Below the pieces are notes generated by a model, which had not been told where the DNA came from, searched no databases, and saw nothing but the letters and a program-made list of their open reading frames with translations. 48,975 nucleotides of DNA, taken from assembly GCF_004348425.1 (NCBI RefSeq), contig NZ_SMKK01000033.1, positions 1 through 48,975 of the forward strand, given 5' to 3'. The DNA is from Actinomadura sp. 7K507. GTDB taxonomy: Bacteria; Actinomycetota; Actinomycetes; Streptosporangiales; Streptosporangiaceae. The position numbers and the translations under genes were made by a program. Positions 32,436 through 42,562 of this stretch are shown here, piece after piece (position 1 is the stretch's first letter; each line of letters begins with the position of its first letter).

Positions 32436-35400
32436 ATGAGCGGCATGCTCGATTCGGCGAAGGACGACCTGCTCCGGCGGGCCGCGGAAACGTGCACGCA
32501 GCGCCCGGGAGCGCGCGGCCTGGACGTTGAGGAGTCCCTCGCCTACCTCGGCCTCTACTACCGGCATGTCGCCCGCGAGGACCTGGCCACCAGGGACCCG
32601 GCCGACATCTGCGGCCCCGCCCTGGCGCACCGGGCGCTCGGCGAGGAACGGCCCCAGGGGCGCGCCAAGGTGCGGGTCTTCACGCCGACGCTGGACGAGC
32701 ACGGCTGGGACCCCGGGCACACGGTGGTGCAGGTCGTCACCGACGACATGCCGTTCCTGGTCGACTCCGTCACCATGGAGCTGACCCGGCACCAGCTGGC
32801 CACCCACCTCATCGTCCACCCGCTGCTGGGCGTGGACCGCGACGTCGCGGGCCGCCTGAAGGCGTTCCGCGGCAAGCTCGACAGCGACACCGACATCGAC
32901 GAGTCGTGGATCCACATCGAGGTGGACCGCACCAGCGACCGGGCCGTCCTGGACGACCTGGAGCGCGACCTGCTGCGCGTCCTGCAGGACGTGCGGGTCG
33001 CCTTCGAGGACGAGCCGAGGATGCGGGTCCGCGCCGGTGAGATCGCCGCCGCCATCCGGGAGTCCGCGCCGCCGCTGCCGGACAAGGAGCTCGCCGAGGG
33101 CGTCGAGCTGCTCGACTGGCTGGCGACCGGGCACTTCACGTTCCTCGGCTACCGCGACTACACGCTCACCGAGGACGGAACCGCGCTGCGCCCGGAGCCC
33201 GGCACGGGCCTCGGCATCCTGCGCAGCGACAAGCGCGAGTCCGACAGCTTCGCCGCGCTGCCGCCCGAAGTGCGCGAGAAGGCGACCGAGAAGCACCTGC
33301 TGGTGCTCACCAAGGCGAACTCGCGCTCCACCGTCCACCGCCCCCTGTACCTGGACTACATCGGGGTGAAGAAGTTCGACGAGTCCGGCGCCGTCGTCGG
33401 CGAACGGCGGTTCCTCGGCCTGTTCACCCACGTCGCCTACAGCGGGTCGATCGCGCACGTCCCCGTCCTCAAGCGCAAGCTGGACGAGGTGCTGGAACTC
33501 GCCGGGTTCACCGCCGACAGCTACGACGGCCAGGACCTCGTCGAGATACTGGAGAGCTACCCGCGCGACGAGCTGTTCCAGATCTCCGTCGACGACCTGC
33601 TGCCGATCGCGCTCGGCGTGCTGCGGCTGCGCGAGCGCCGCCAGCTGAGGCTGTTCCTGCGAAAGGACCTGTACGGCCGCTACATGTCGTGCATGGTGTA
33701 CCTGCCGCGCGACCGGTACACCACCAAGGTCCGGCTGCGCATCCAGGGGCTGCTGAAGGACGCGTTCGAGGGCGTCAGCGTCGACTACAGCGCGAACGTC
33801 ACCGAGTCGATGCTGGCGCGGCTGCACGTCGTCGTCCGCGGCGAGCGCGGCCGTCCGCTGCCCGACGTCGACGTGAGCGACCTGGAAGAGCGGCTCGCCG
33901 CCGCCACCCGCTCCTGGGCGGACGACCTGGCCGACGCGATCATCGAGCAGTGCGGCGAGGAACGCTCCGGAACCCTCGGCCGCCGGTACTCGGACGCCTT
34001 CCCCGAGGCCTACAAGGCCGACTTCCCCGCCCGCACCGCGGTGGCCGACCTGCGCCGCCTCGAAGACCTCGGCGACGACGCCGACACCTCGATCAACCTG
34101 TACGAGCCGTACAGCGCCGAGCCGGGCGAGCGCCGGATGAAGATCTACCGGCTGGGCGAGCCGATCTCGCTGTCGCGGATGCTGCCGCTGCTGCACAACA
34201 TGGGCGTCGAGCTGATCGACGAGCGGCCCTACGAGATCAACACCTCCGACGGCCGGCGGTACTGGATCTACGACCTGGGACTGCGGTATGTGCCGCCCGC
34301 CGACGTCCCCGAGGACGCCGTCAAGGGCCTGTTCCAGGAGGCGTTCACCCGGCTGTGGAACGGCGAGATCGAGAACGACGGCTTCAACGCCCTCGTCCTG
34401 CACGTCGGGCTCAACTGGTGGCAGGCGATGATCCTGCGCGCCTACGCCCTGTACCTGCGCCAGACCGGCACGACGTTCTCCAAGCGCTACATCGAGCAGG
34501 TCCTGCTGCGCAACGCGTCCATCACGCGGCTGATCGTCCGGCTGTGGGAGAGCCGCCTCGACCCGGCGATCGCGGGCGGTGAGGACGAGCGCAGCGCCGG
34601 GATCACCGAGGAGATCCAGGGCAAGCTCGACGACGTCGCCAGCCTCGACGAGGACCGCATCCTGCGCGCCTACCTGGCCCTCGTCCAGGCGACCCTGCGC
34701 ACCAACCACTACCAGCACAAGCCGTACCTGGCGATGAAGTTCGACCCGCAGGCCATCCCCGACCTGCCGGAGCCCAGGCCGACCTACGAGGTCTTCGTGT
34801 ACTCCCCGAAGGTCGAGGGCGTGCACCTGCGGTTCGGGTCGGTGGCGCGCGGCGGGCTGCGCTGGTCGGACCGGCGCGAGGACTTCCGCACCGAGATCCT
34901 CGGCCTGGTCAAGGCGCAGGCCGTGAAGAACACCGTGATCGTCCCGGCGGGTGCCAAGGGCGGCTTCGTGGGCAAGCAGCTCCCCGACCCGTCCGTGGAC
35001 CGGGAGGCGTGGCAGAAGGCCGGCATCGCCTGCTACACCGACTTCATCTCCGGCCTGCTCGACCTGACCGACAACCTCGTGGACGGCAAGGTCGTCCCGC
35101 CGTCCAACGTCGTGCGCCACGACGGCGACGACACCTACATGGTCGTCGCCGCCGACAAGGGGACCGCGACGTTCTCCGACCTCGCCAACGAGGTCGCCGC
35201 CGAGTACGGCTTCTGGCTCGGGGACGCGTTCGCGTCCGGCGGCTCCGTCGGCTACGACCACAAGGGAATGGGCATCACCGCCCGCGGCGGCTGGGAGTCG
35301 GTGAAGTACCACTTCCGCTCGCTCGGCCGGGACGTCCAGAGCGAGGACTTCACCGCCGTCGGCATCGGCGACATGTCCGGCGACGTGTTCGGGAACGGGA

Positions 35401-37271
35401 TGCTGCTGTCCGAGCACACCCGGCTCGTCGCGGCGTTCGACCACCGGCACGTCTTCATCGACCCCGAACCGGACGCGGCGACGTCGTTCGCCGAACGCCG
35501 CCGCCTGTTCGAGCTGCCGCGCAGCACCTGGGCGGACTACGACACCTCGCTGATCTCCAAGGGCGGCGGCGTGTTCCCCCGCACCGTCAAGTCGATCGCG
35601 GTGACCCCGCAGATGAGCGAGGCGCTCGGCATCGACGACGGGGTGAAGGCGGTCACCCCGTTCGAGCTGATCAGGGCCGTCCTCAAGGCGCCGGTCGACC
35701 TGCTGTGGAACGGCGGCATCGGCACCTACATCAAGTCGTCGATGGAGAGCAACGCCGACGTCGGCGACAAGGGCAACGACCCCGTCCGCGTCGACGGCGC
35801 CGACCTGCGCTGCCGGGTGGTCGGCGAGGGCGGCAACCTCGGGGTGACCCAGCTCGCCCGCATCGAGTTCGCCCGCAACGGCGGACTGATCAACACCGAT
35901 TTCATCGACAACTCCGCCGGAGTCGACACCTCCGACCACGAGGTCAACATCAAGATCCTGCTCGACCAGGTCGTGCGGGACGGCGAGCTGACCGGCAAGC
36001 AGCGCGACAACCTGCTGTACGAGATGACCGGCGAGGTCGGGCGGCTCGTCCTGCGCGACAACTACGCGCAGAACGTGGTGCTCGCCGCGTCCCGCGCGCA
36101 GGCACCGGCGATGATGCACATCCACGCCCGCTACCTGCGCAAGCTCGAACGGGACGGGCGGCTCCAGCGGCGCCTGGAGTTCCTCCCGGACGACAAGGCG
36201 CTCGCCGAACGGAGGCAGTCCGGGCTCGGGCTCACCGGCCCCGAGTTCGCCGTCCTGCTGGCCTACACCAAGCTCGCCCTCGACGACGACCTCGTCACCT
36301 CCGACCTCGCCGACGACCCGTACCTGGAGTCGTGGCTGGTCGACTACTTCCCGACGCCGCTGCGCGAACGGTTCAGGACGTACATGGACCGGCACCCGCT
36401 CCGCCGCGAGATCATCACGACCGCCGTGGTGAACGACGTGGTCAACGCCAGCGGCTCCACGTTCGTGTTCCGGATGAACGAGGAGACCGGCGCGTCGTCG
36501 TCCGACATCGCCCGCGCCTACCTGGTCGCCCGCGACGTGTTCGGCATGCCGCGGTTCTGGCAGTCGGTGGAGGGCCTGTCGCACCAGGTCTCCGAGTCCA
36601 CGCAGGTCGCGATGCTGCTGGAGGCGCGCAAGCTGACCGAGCGCGGCGCGCGCTGGCTGCTGCACAACCGGCGGCCCCCGTTCGACATCCGCGAGACGAT
36701 CGACTTCTTCGCCGGCGGCGCGGCCACGCTGAGCACCCACCTGTCGAAGCTGCTGGTCGGGCTGGACCTCGCCGCGTTCGAACAGCGCCGGGACGGCTTC
36801 GCCGAGCGGGGCGTGCCGGACGAGCTGGCCGGGCGGTGCGCGACGTTCGTCCCCGCCTTCTCCACGTTCGATCTGGTGGGCATCGCCCACGACACGGGCC
36901 GTCCGGTGGAGGAGGCCGCCGAGATCTACTTCGACCTCGCGGACCGGCTGCAACTGTCCCGGCTGCGCGAACGCATCATCGCGCTGCCGCGCGACGACAA
37001 GTGGCGCTCGATGGCGCGCTCCGCCCTCCGCGACGACCTCTACACGGCGCACGCCGCCCTCACCCGGGACGTCCTGGTCACCAGCGAGCCCGGCGAGGAC
37101 CCCGACGAGCGCATGCTCCACTGGGCGGACAAGAACAAGCCCGCCGTCCAGCGCGCCCAGCAGACCCTCAGCGAGATCTGGGAGAGCGACAGCTTCGACC
37201 TGGCGACCCTCTCGGTGGCCCTAGGCGCGATCCGCACTTTGGTGACCGCCAGCGCCCTGCCTGCGGACTAG
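32436..37271 (+). CDS. gdh: NAD-specific glutamate dehydrogenase, giant (GDH-180) type
   Basis: This 1611-residue protein is the large bacterial NAD-GDH, which converts glutamate to 2-oxoglutarate and ammonia. Long N-terminal ACT-like regulatory segments (about 1-700) precede the catalytic part, with GGLRWSDRREDFRTEILGLV, the substrate lysines in PAGAKGGFVGKQLP and NAD-binding RVVGEGGNLGVTQLARIE. A helical C-terminal domain follows. ATG at 32436 has GGGGAG 7 nt upstream; an in-frame GTG at 32388 near the predicted transcription start would add 16 residues. It feeds glutamate, for example from PruA, into the TCA cycle. Confidence 0.95.
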   Translation: MSGMLDSAKDDLLRRAAETCTQRPGARGLDVEESLAYLGLYYRHVAREDLATRDPADICGPALAHRALGEERPQGRAKVRVFTPTLDEHGWDPGHTVVQVVTDDMPFLVDSVTMELTRHQLATHLIVHPLLGVDRDVAGRLKAFRGKLDSDTDIDESWIHIEVDRTSDRAVLDDLERDLLRVLQDVRVAFEDEPRMRVRAGEIAAAIRESAPPLPDKELAEGVELLDWLATGHFTFLGYRDYTLTEDGTALRPEPGTGLGILRSDKRESDSFAALPPEVREKATEKHLLVLTKANSRSTVHRPLYLDYIGVKKFDESGAVVGERRFLGLFTHVAYSGSIAHVPVLKRKLDEVLELAGFTADSYDGQDLVEILESYPRDELFQISVDDLLPIALGVLRLRERRQLRLFLRKDLYGRYMSCMVYLPRDRYTTKVRLRIQGLLKDAFEGVSVDYSANVTESMLARLHVVVRGERGRPLPDVDVSDLEERLAAATRSWADDLADAIIEQCGEERSGTLGRRYSDAFPEAYKADFPARTAVADLRRLEDLGDDADTSINLYEPYSAEPGERRMKIYRLGEPISLSRMLPLLHNMGVELIDERPYEINTSDGRRYWIYDLGLRYVPPADVPEDAVKGLFQEAFTRLWNGEIENDGFNALVLHVGLNWWQAMILRAYALYLRQTGTTFSKRYIEQVLLRNASITRLIVRLWESRLDPAIAGGEDERSAGITEEIQGKLDDVASLDEDRILRAYLALVQATLRTNHYQHKPYLAMKFDPQAIPDLPEPRPTYEVFVYSPKVEGVHLRFGSVARGGLRWSDRREDFRTEILGLVKAQAVKNTVIVPAGAKGGFVGKQLPDPSVDREAWQKAGIACYTDFISGLLDLTDNLVDGKVVPPSNVVRHDGDDTYMVVAADKGTATFSDLANEVAAEYGFWLGDAFASGGSVGYDHKGMGITARGGWESVKYHFRSLGRDVQSEDFTAVGIGDMSGDVFGNGMLLSEHTRLVAAFDHRHVFIDPEPDAATSFAERRRLFELPRSTWADYDTSLISKGGGVFPRTVKSIAVTPQMSEALGIDDGVKAVTPFELIRAVLKAPVDLLWNGGIGTYIKSSMESNADVGDKGNDPVRVDGADLRCRVVGEGGNLGVTQLARIEFARNGGLINTDFIDNSAGVDTSDHEVNIKILLDQVVRDGELTGKQRDNLLYEMTGEVGRLVLRDNYAQNVVLAASRAQAPAMMHIHARYLRKLERDGRLQRRLEFLPDDKALAERRQSGLGLTGPEFAVLLAYTKLALDDDLVTSDLADDPYLESWLVDYFPTPLRERFRTYMDRHPLRREIITTAVVNDVVNASGSTFVFRMNEETGASSSDIARAYLVARDVFGMPRFWQSVEGLSHQVSESTQVAMLLEARKLTERGARWLLHNRRPPFDIRETIDFFAGGAATLSTHLSKLLVGLDLAAFEQRRDGFAERGVPDELAGRCATFVPAFSTFDLVGIAHDTGRPVEEAAEIYFDLADRLQLSRLRERIIALPRDDKWRSMARSALRDDLYTAHAALTRDVLVTSEPGEDPDERMLHWADKNKPAVQRAQQTLSEIWESDSFDLATLSVALGAIRTLVTASALPAD

Positions 37272-37284
37272 GCGTGGTGTTGCC

Positions 37285-38184
37285 TCAGCTCGCCTTTGTG
37301 AGGGAGACCGATTCGCCCAGGATGCGGGCCTTGCCGGTGGGGGGTGCGTAGCCGATGGCCAGCCACTGCCAGGTCGTGCGCAGCGTCTCCGGCTTGTCGC
37401 CGTTCTTCTTCAGGTGGTCGCGGAGTTCGGTGGGGAGGGTGGCGGGGGTGCCGCCGGTCAGGGTCTTCTCCTGCTTGAGCGCGTACCAGACCAGGGAGCC
37501 GCCGTCCTCGGTGCGCAGGGCGTAGGACGGGCCGGGGCCGGGTGTGATCGCTCCGTGGGTGACCGTCCAGTCGCCCTGGTCCTCGGCGCGGGCGTTCGAC
37601 GTGTGGGTGTCGGGTGTCAGGGCGCCTCGGTCGCCGGTCTTCAGGTAGTTCGCGTGCGCGGTGGGGAGGTCCCGGTCGGGCGCCGGTATCGCGTAACCCT
37701 GCCGGTCGTAGGCCAGCTGGGGTGGCCGGCCCTGGAACGTCAGCCAGTGCGCGGCGTGCCAGCCGGTCTCCGCGTTCTTCCTGACGAAGACGCCGAGGAC
37801 CTGCTGGTCGTCGCCGCCTGACCGTTCCAGCGCGGCGACGCCGAACCACTTGGGGTGGTCGTCCTGGCGGGGGACGTAGAACACCGGGTTCGACAGGGAG
37901 ATCCGTGCCGACTTCGGGAGCTTGCCGTAGGTGCGGACGCGGGCGGTCACCGGGGCCTCAAGCGCTCCCGTGACGGTGTCGCGCCAGAGCCGCACGTCAC
38001 CGGAGGTGATGGCTCGATTGTGCCGCTCCGTCCAGTCCTTGAGGACCTCGCGGGACTCCTCGGCCGTGACGGCCGGCTTGCCGGACGGCTCCTTCGCGTC
38101 CGCGCCGGAGTCCGCGGCGCCGGAGCACGCCGTCAGGAGGGCGGCCGGGAACGCGACCAGAGCCATGTGAGGCGCGCGGCGCAT
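37285..38184 (-). CDS. Lipoprotein of unknown function, paralogue 1
   Basis: This 299-residue protein has a signal peptide and lipobox LLTAC (C20). The mature part has a helical N-terminal segment (VTAEESREVLKDWTERHNRAITSGDV) and a beta-rich domain with FYVPRQDDHPKWFGVAAL and SYALRTEDGGSLVWYALKQEKTL. These motifs recur in the lipoproteins at 38354 (FYIPRLGGYPQWFAAAAV; VYGLRTKDRGAVVWYVLKQNEAY) and 40772 (LYVPKLKDDAYPHWFMASV; YFGVRTESGGGLIVYSLFRSTSL), so the three are paralogues. Function unknown. It converges on the GDH gene. Confidence 0.8.
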   Translation of the reverse strand: MRRAPHMALVAFPAALLTACSGAADSGADAKEPSGKPAVTAEESREVLKDWTERHNRAITSGDVRLWRDTVTGALEAPVTARVRTYGKLPKSARISLSNPVFYVPRQDDHPKWFGVAALERSGGDDQQVLGVFVRKNAETGWHAAHWLTFQGRPPQLAYDRQGYAIPAPDRDLPTAHANYLKTGDRGALTPDTHTSNARAEDQGDWTVTHGAITPGPGPSYALRTEDGGSLVWYALKQEKTLTGGTPATLPTELRDHLKKNGDKPETLRTTWQWLAIGYAPPTGKARILGESVSLTKAS

Positions 38185-38353
38185 AACCCACCTCGGGCGG
38201 ACGAAATGTCGAACTTGTCCGCGCCAGTGTAGAGCGCCTACCCGCCGGGTGCCGGGATGTCCCTGCTGCAGCGGTCAGAAGAGCGGGACCGCCCGGCACC
38301 CGACGGAGAACTGGGGCCCCTGCGGGGCTCGGCCTCGTCCGGCGTCGCTCAAC

Positions 38354-39334
38354 TCATCTGACGCCCACGGCCTTGCGGTACATGCCGTTGACCGTGGCGC
38401 GGCCCTCCGGCGGAACGGTGGCCAGGTACTGCGCGAGGACGGTCGTGTCCATGCGCGTCCTGGAGGTCCTCGCCGGGGCCAGCCCGACCAGATCACCGCT
38501 CACGCCCAGCTTGCCCCGCCGTGACGCGGAGTACGCCTCATTTTGCTTCAGGACATACCACACCACGGCCCCACGATCCTTGGTACGGAGCCCGTAGACC
38601 GTGTACGGCGCGGCGGAGAATCTGGACGAAAGCGTCACGCCCCGTCCGGCCAGGGTCTTCGCGCCCTGCGTCAGCGCCTTGTACGTCTCGGTGGTCTGCG
38701 GCCCGTCCGCGATGACGGACGCGCCCTTCGCGCCGGGCCCCTCGGTGAGCAGCGCGGCGTGCGCGGCGGGCAGCTTCCGCGGCGAGACGGCGAGGTCCTC
38801 GACGTCCTGGCCGACCGGCGCGGCATAGCCGTCCGGATCGAGCGCCACCCGGCTCAGCGCGGCATCGGCCGGATGCGGGGCGGCGGCCAGCAGCCACGGC
38901 GCCCCCGCCTTGGCCCGCGTGAACAGCATCGCGTGGCGCTGCGCCTGCTTTCCCCGGCCGGTGACGGCGGCGGCGGCGAACCACTGCGGATAACCGCCCA
39001 GCCGCGGGATGTAGAACGACGTGTCCCTGAACTCGAGCTTCGGTGGCGGCTGCTTCACGACCCGCCGCATCTTGAGAGCCGCCGCGTCCATGGTCAGCTG
39101 CGGATCGGTCTGGATCGTGCGCAGCGCCTTCCGGTTGAACCTGCTGCCGGCCCGGTTCGCCCCCGCGGTGTAGGACGCCAGCACCTGCTGGGCCTGCGTC
39201 TTGCTCAGCGGCGGCGTTCCCCGGGGCTGAGCCGGATCGGCGGACGAGGCGTCACCCGAGCATCCCGCGCTCAGTGCGGCGGCGAGCAGGCTGGATACGA
39301 GAAGCGAGGCGACGGCGAAGTTGCGTGCGGGCAT
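38354..39334 (-). CDS. Lipoprotein of unknown function, paralogue 2
   Basis: This 326-residue protein has a signal peptide with lipobox LSAGC (C25) and the same two-part layout as its neighbours: an N-terminal helical segment (LSKTQAQQVLASYTAGANRA) and a beta-rich domain containing FYIPRLGGYPQWF and GAVVWYVLKQ. ATG at 39334 is preferred because the signal peptide begins there and GGGGGG lies upstream. It sits between prfB and paralogue 1, all on the minus strand, with 121 and 169 bp gaps. Confidence 0.8.
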   Translation of the reverse strand: MPARNFAVASLLVSSLLAAALSAGCSGDASSADPAQPRGTPPLSKTQAQQVLASYTAGANRAGSRFNRKALRTIQTDPQLTMDAAALKMRRVVKQPPPKLEFRDTSFYIPRLGGYPQWFAAAAVTGRGKQAQRHAMLFTRAKAGAPWLLAAAPHPADAALSRVALDPDGYAAPVGQDVEDLAVSPRKLPAAHAALLTEGPGAKGASVIADGPQTTETYKALTQGAKTLAGRGVTLSSRFSAAPYTVYGLRTKDRGAVVWYVLKQNEAYSASRRGKLGVSGDLVGLAPARTSRTRMDTTVLAQYLATVPPEGRATVNGMYRKAVGVR

Positions 39335-39455
39335 GAGGCCCCCCGAGGGCTGACGGCGATCCGAACCGCCCGCCATCCTCGCAGAGTGACCATGGAGTCA
39401 CGCTACGAACACAGAACTCCCCGCAAGATCTCGCGGCCGTCCCGCAGGAAGCGCG

Positions 39456-40565
39456 TCACGCCATTTCCTGCTGGCGCATCCAGCGGATCTCAGCCTCGAT
39501 GAACTCGTCGATGTCGCCGTCCAGGACCGAGGAGGGGTTGCCGACCTCGACACCGGTACGCAGGTCCTTCACGATCTGGTACGGGTGCAGCACGTAGTTG
39601 CGGATCTGCGTGCCCCAGCTGCTGGTGCCCTCGCCGCGCAGCGCGGACATCTTCTCCGCCTCCTCCTGGCGCTTGCGCTCCAGGAGCTTGGCCTGCAGGA
39701 CGTTCATCGCCGTGGCGCGGTTCTGGATCTGGCTGCGCTCGTTCTGGCAGGACACGACGATCCCGGACGGGATGTGGGTGATCCGCACCGCGGAGTCGGT
39801 GGTGTTGACGCCCTGGCCGCCCGGCCCGGACGACCGGTAGACGTCGACGCGCAGGTCGTTCTCGTCGATGTCGACGTGGTCGCTCTGCTCCACCACCGGG
39901 ACGACGTCCAGGCCCGCGAACGAGGTCTGGCGGCGGCCCTGGTTGTCGAACGGGGAGATCCGCACCAGCCGGTGCGTGCCGTGCTCGCCGCGCAGCGTCC
40001 CGTAGGCGTAGGGGGCCTTCACCGTGAAGGTCGTCGACTTGATCCCGGCCTCTTCGGCGTAGGACGTGTCGTAGATCTGCGTCGGGTAGTTGTGCCGTTC
40101 GGCCCAGCGCAGGTACATCCGCTGGAGCTGCTCGGCCCAGTCGGCCGCGTCCACCCCGCCGGCCTGCGCGTTGATGGTGACGAGCGCCTCCCGGGCGTCG
40201 TACTCGCCCGACATCAGGGTGCGGACCTCAAGCTGCTGGACGGCCTTCAGCAGCGCCGCCAGCTCCCCGTCGGCCTCCGCGCGCGTGTCGGCGTCGTCCA
40301 TCTCCTGGGCGAGTTCGTACAGGGTGGCGGCGTCGGCGAGCCGCTGCCGCAGCCCCTCGACCTTGCCCAGCTCGCTTTCCAGGTACGACAGGCGGCGCGT
40401 CACCGTCTGGGCGCGCTCCTGGTCGTTCCACAGGTCCGGGTCGGCCGACTGCTCGCGCAGCTCGGCGATGTCACGCCGCATGCCGTCGAGGTCCAGCACC
40501 TGCTCGATACCGGACAGTGTCGAGCCGAGCTCCTTGAGCTGCTCTTCGGGTTCGATGGCTGCCAC
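39456..40565 (-). CDS. prfB: Peptide chain release factor 2
   Basis: This 369-residue RF2 recognises UGA and UAA stop codons. The codon-recognition tripeptide is in [11 protein letters not shown], and the catalytic GGQ (249-251) is in [18 protein letters not shown]. The reading frame is continuous with no programmed frameshift. The GTG at 40565 begins the conserved [13 protein letters not shown]-terminus, but its GGAGG is only one base upstream, an unusually short spacing. Confidence 0.96.
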   Translation of the reverse strand: MAAIEPEEQLKELGSTLSGIEQVLDLDGMRRDIAELREQSADPDLWNDQERAQTVTRRLSYLESELGKVEGLRQRLADAATLYELAQEMDDADTRAEADGELAALLKAVQQLEVRTLMSGEYDAREALVTINAQAGGVDAADWAEQLQRMYLRWAERHNYPTQIYDTSYAEEAGIKSTTFTVKAPYAYGTLRGEHGTHRLVRISPFDNQGRRQTSFAGLDVVPVVEQSDHVDIDENDLRVDVYRSSGPGGQGVNTTDSAVRITHIPSGIVVSCQNERSQIQNRATAMNVLQAKLLERKRQEEAEKMSALRGEGTSSWGTQIRNYVLHPYQIVKDLRTGVEVGNPSSVLDGDIDEFIEAEIRWMRQQEMA

Positions 40566-40612
40566 GCCTCCGAGCCTATCGCCGTCCGGGCAGTGCTCAT
40601 CGCCGTCCCGCC

Positions 40613-40664
40613 GCCGCCGGGCGCCCTCCCGGCACGCCGCCGGGCGCCCTCCGGCACGCCGCCG
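40613..40664. repeat. 22-23-bp tandem repeat between prfB and a lipoprotein gene
   Basis: Copies at 40613-40635 and 40636-40657 start GCCGCCGGGCGCCCTC, with a partial third at 40658-40664, in the divergent promoter region. TATCAT at about 40689-40694 could be a -10 for the plus-strand gene. Confidence 0.65.
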
Positions 40665-40771
40665 CGCATCCGACGGGAGCGCACGGCCAATATCATGTGG
40701 ATGGCAGAATCACGGGCCGAGGACGCCGGCCGGAGGGCGGTCGGCATGGAATTCGGTCCGGGGGACGGTCT

Positions 40772-41833
40772 GTGCACAGGTTCACGCGGGTGATCGCGGC
40801 CGGGGTGCCGCTCATCCTGGCGCTCAGCACCGCGGGCTGCGCCGAGGGCAAGACCGAGGCGCGGCCGACCGTCAGCGTGCCCACGACGTCCCCGCCCGAG
40901 CCGGTCCCGCTGACCCCGGAAGCCGCGAAGCAGGCGTTCCGTACCTATGTCACCGACGAGGACGTCGCCAGGGCCGCCGGCGACGAGCGGCTCGCGCTGA
41001 ACTGGACGACCGGCGGGCAGCGGCAGCTCACCGCGGCCGAGTTCCGCGAGGCCGCCTACGACGGCGACCCGGTGCGGCGCTTCGGCTACGACGAGCCCGA
41101 GCTGTACGTCCCGAAGCTGAAGGACGACGCCTACCCGCATTGGTTCATGGCGTCGGTGGATCGCTCGGTCCTCGGCGAGCGCAAGAGCGAGCGCACGGTG
41201 CTGATGGCGTTCGTCCGGAACAGCCCGTCCGACCGCTGGAAGCTCACGCTCGTGACCGACATGCAGAAGAAGGCGAAGCTGCCGGAGGTCGAGATCGATG
41301 ATGACGGCTACGCGGAGGCGCTCAGCACCGACGACACGTCCCTCCTGATCCGTCCCCGCGACGTCATCGGCATCCACGCGACGGTCGCCGCGGAGGGCGG
41401 CGGCAGCGTCGCCGCCAAGGTGATGAAGTCCAGCGCCGTCACCACCGGGTTCTACAAGGACACCAGGAAGGCCACGAAGAAGGCCAAGGAGGACGATCTC
41501 ACACTCCAGATCGTCTACACGGCCACGCCCTTCCCCTACTTCGGGGTGCGGACGGAGAGCGGCGGCGGCCTGATCGTCTACTCGCTGTTCCGCAGCACCT
41601 CGCTCATCGCCGATGAGCCCGGCACGCCCAAACCGGAGATCCCTGAGGAGGCGGAGCATCTCCTCGACGGCACCGTCGAGGGGAACCAGGTCGACACGAC
41701 CGCGACCCTGCACTTCGCGGCGTACGACCCGGAGCGGGCCGAAGAGGGCAAGCGCCAGTCGAAGGCGCAGGTCATCGCCGACCAGGGCGCGATCTCCAAG
41801 GCCTCCACGCCGCCGCTCAAGAAGACACCGTAG
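40772..41833 (+). CDS. Lipoprotein of unknown function, paralogue 3
   Basis: This 353-residue protein has signal peptide VHRFTRVIAAGVPLILALSTAGC (lipobox STAGC, C23 counting from the GTG) followed by a Pro/Thr linker. An N-terminal helical part (LTPEAAKQAFRTYVTDEDVARA) precedes a beta-rich domain with LYVPKLKDDAYPHWFMASV and PYFGVRTESGGGLIVYSLFR. It is the most divergent of the three paralogues around prfB and is transcribed away from prfB. GTG at 40772 has GGGGGAC upstream. Confidence 0.8.
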   Translation: MHRFTRVIAAGVPLILALSTAGCAEGKTEARPTVSVPTTSPPEPVPLTPEAAKQAFRTYVTDEDVARAAGDERLALNWTTGGQRQLTAAEFREAAYDGDPVRRFGYDEPELYVPKLKDDAYPHWFMASVDRSVLGERKSERTVLMAFVRNSPSDRWKLTLVTDMQKKAKLPEVEIDDDGYAEALSTDDTSLLIRPRDVIGIHATVAAEGGGSVAAKVMKSSAVTTGFYKDTRKATKKAKEDDLTLQIVYTATPFPYFGVRTESGGGLIVYSLFRSTSLIADEPGTPKPEIPEEAEHLLDGTVEGNQVDTTATLHFAAYDPERAEEGKRQSKAQVIADQGAISKASTPPLKKTP

Positions 41834-41890
41834 GGGCCCGGGCCGCGCTCTCCAACGGGGCGTCGACCGTGGCCATGCTGTGGCCAAGCC

Positions 41891-41956
41891 TTGGTCAGGT
41901 CCAAGCCGTGGTCAGGTACAGGCGTGGTCGGGTACAGGCGTAGTTCAGGTACAGGC
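41891..41956. repeat. 16-bp tandem repeat, four copies
   Basis: GTGGTCAGGTACAGGC-type units at 41891-41906 (divergent), 41908-41923, 41924-41939 and 41940-41956 fill the gap between two convergent genes. Confidence 0.75.
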
Positions 41957-41963
41957 GTACTCG

Positions 41964-42149
41964 TCAGCCGTAGACGCGCTGCAGCACCAGCGCGGCGAAC
42001 AGCAGGGCCACGAGGCCGGCGAGGACGAGGACGGGCGATCCTGACAGTCCGTGACGGTGCAGCTCTGACCGGGCCTCACGGCATGTGGGGCAGCGCCCCT
42101 CCACGACCGGGTTCGAGCACTGGGCGCAGATCAGATGTTCGCAGCTCAT
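41964..42149 (-). CDS. Zinc-ribbon plus single-helix membrane peptide
   Basis: This 61-residue protein starts MSCEHLICAQCSNPVVEGRC. The CxxC pairs CAQC and CPTC form a probable zinc ribbon, followed by one C-terminal transmembrane helix (about 39-58, VLVLAGLVALLFAALVLQ). The ATG at 42149 has a purine-rich GGAGATAGGGG upstream. Next to ftsE it could be a small membrane partner, but its function is unknown. Confidence 0.7.
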   Translation of the reverse strand: MSCEHLICAQCSNPVVEGRCPTCREARSELHRHGLSGSPVLVLAGLVALLFAALVLQRVYG

Positions 42150-42562
42150 GTCATGGCCCCTATCTCCGAGAACGGCACGCGGGTCCTTGCGGGGATGCGT
42201 CGACCTGTCCGGCATCTGTCGACCTATTAGGTATCTTTCGCCATCATCCAGCGTAGCCGGACTGTATGGTCGTTCCGGCAAGTCCGGGAGCTTGATGGTA
42301 GGAAACGGCCGGTACGTCGGGAGACGGTTCACATGGCACTGATCGGACGGCACACGCCCATCGGGCGTTGTGGCGGCCCCGGGCTCCCGTACTCCGGCGA
42401 GCGGGACGAGGCAGTTGACCGTCCCCTCTACACTGCTCGAAGGCTCCGCGTCCCGCCTGGTCGTGGAGCCGGGCGGCGCAGACCGGAGGTCACGGGCCAT
42501 TCCGTGGCCCGCGGGCCGGGCCGCTCCCCAACCCCTAGACACCGAACCGCCGTGATGCAGCC
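42150..42562. other. Divergent region before ftsE
   Basis: No gene is evident in 413 bp. It contains an AT-richer patch at 42225-42245, a possible promoter area for the minus-strand peptide. TTGACC (42415-42420) and TACACT (42429-42434) lie upstream of ftsE but are too close together to be a standard promoter pair. Confidence 0.4.

Noticed and set aside
32421..37121. A 1566-codon open frame antisense to the NAD-glutamate dehydrogenase
   Set aside because: Shadow frame caused by high GC; no motifs, and the plus strand is clearly coding.
42415..42434. TTGACC and TACACT upstream of ftsE as a promoter
   Set aside because: The hexamers are 8 bp apart, far too close for a standard promoter.
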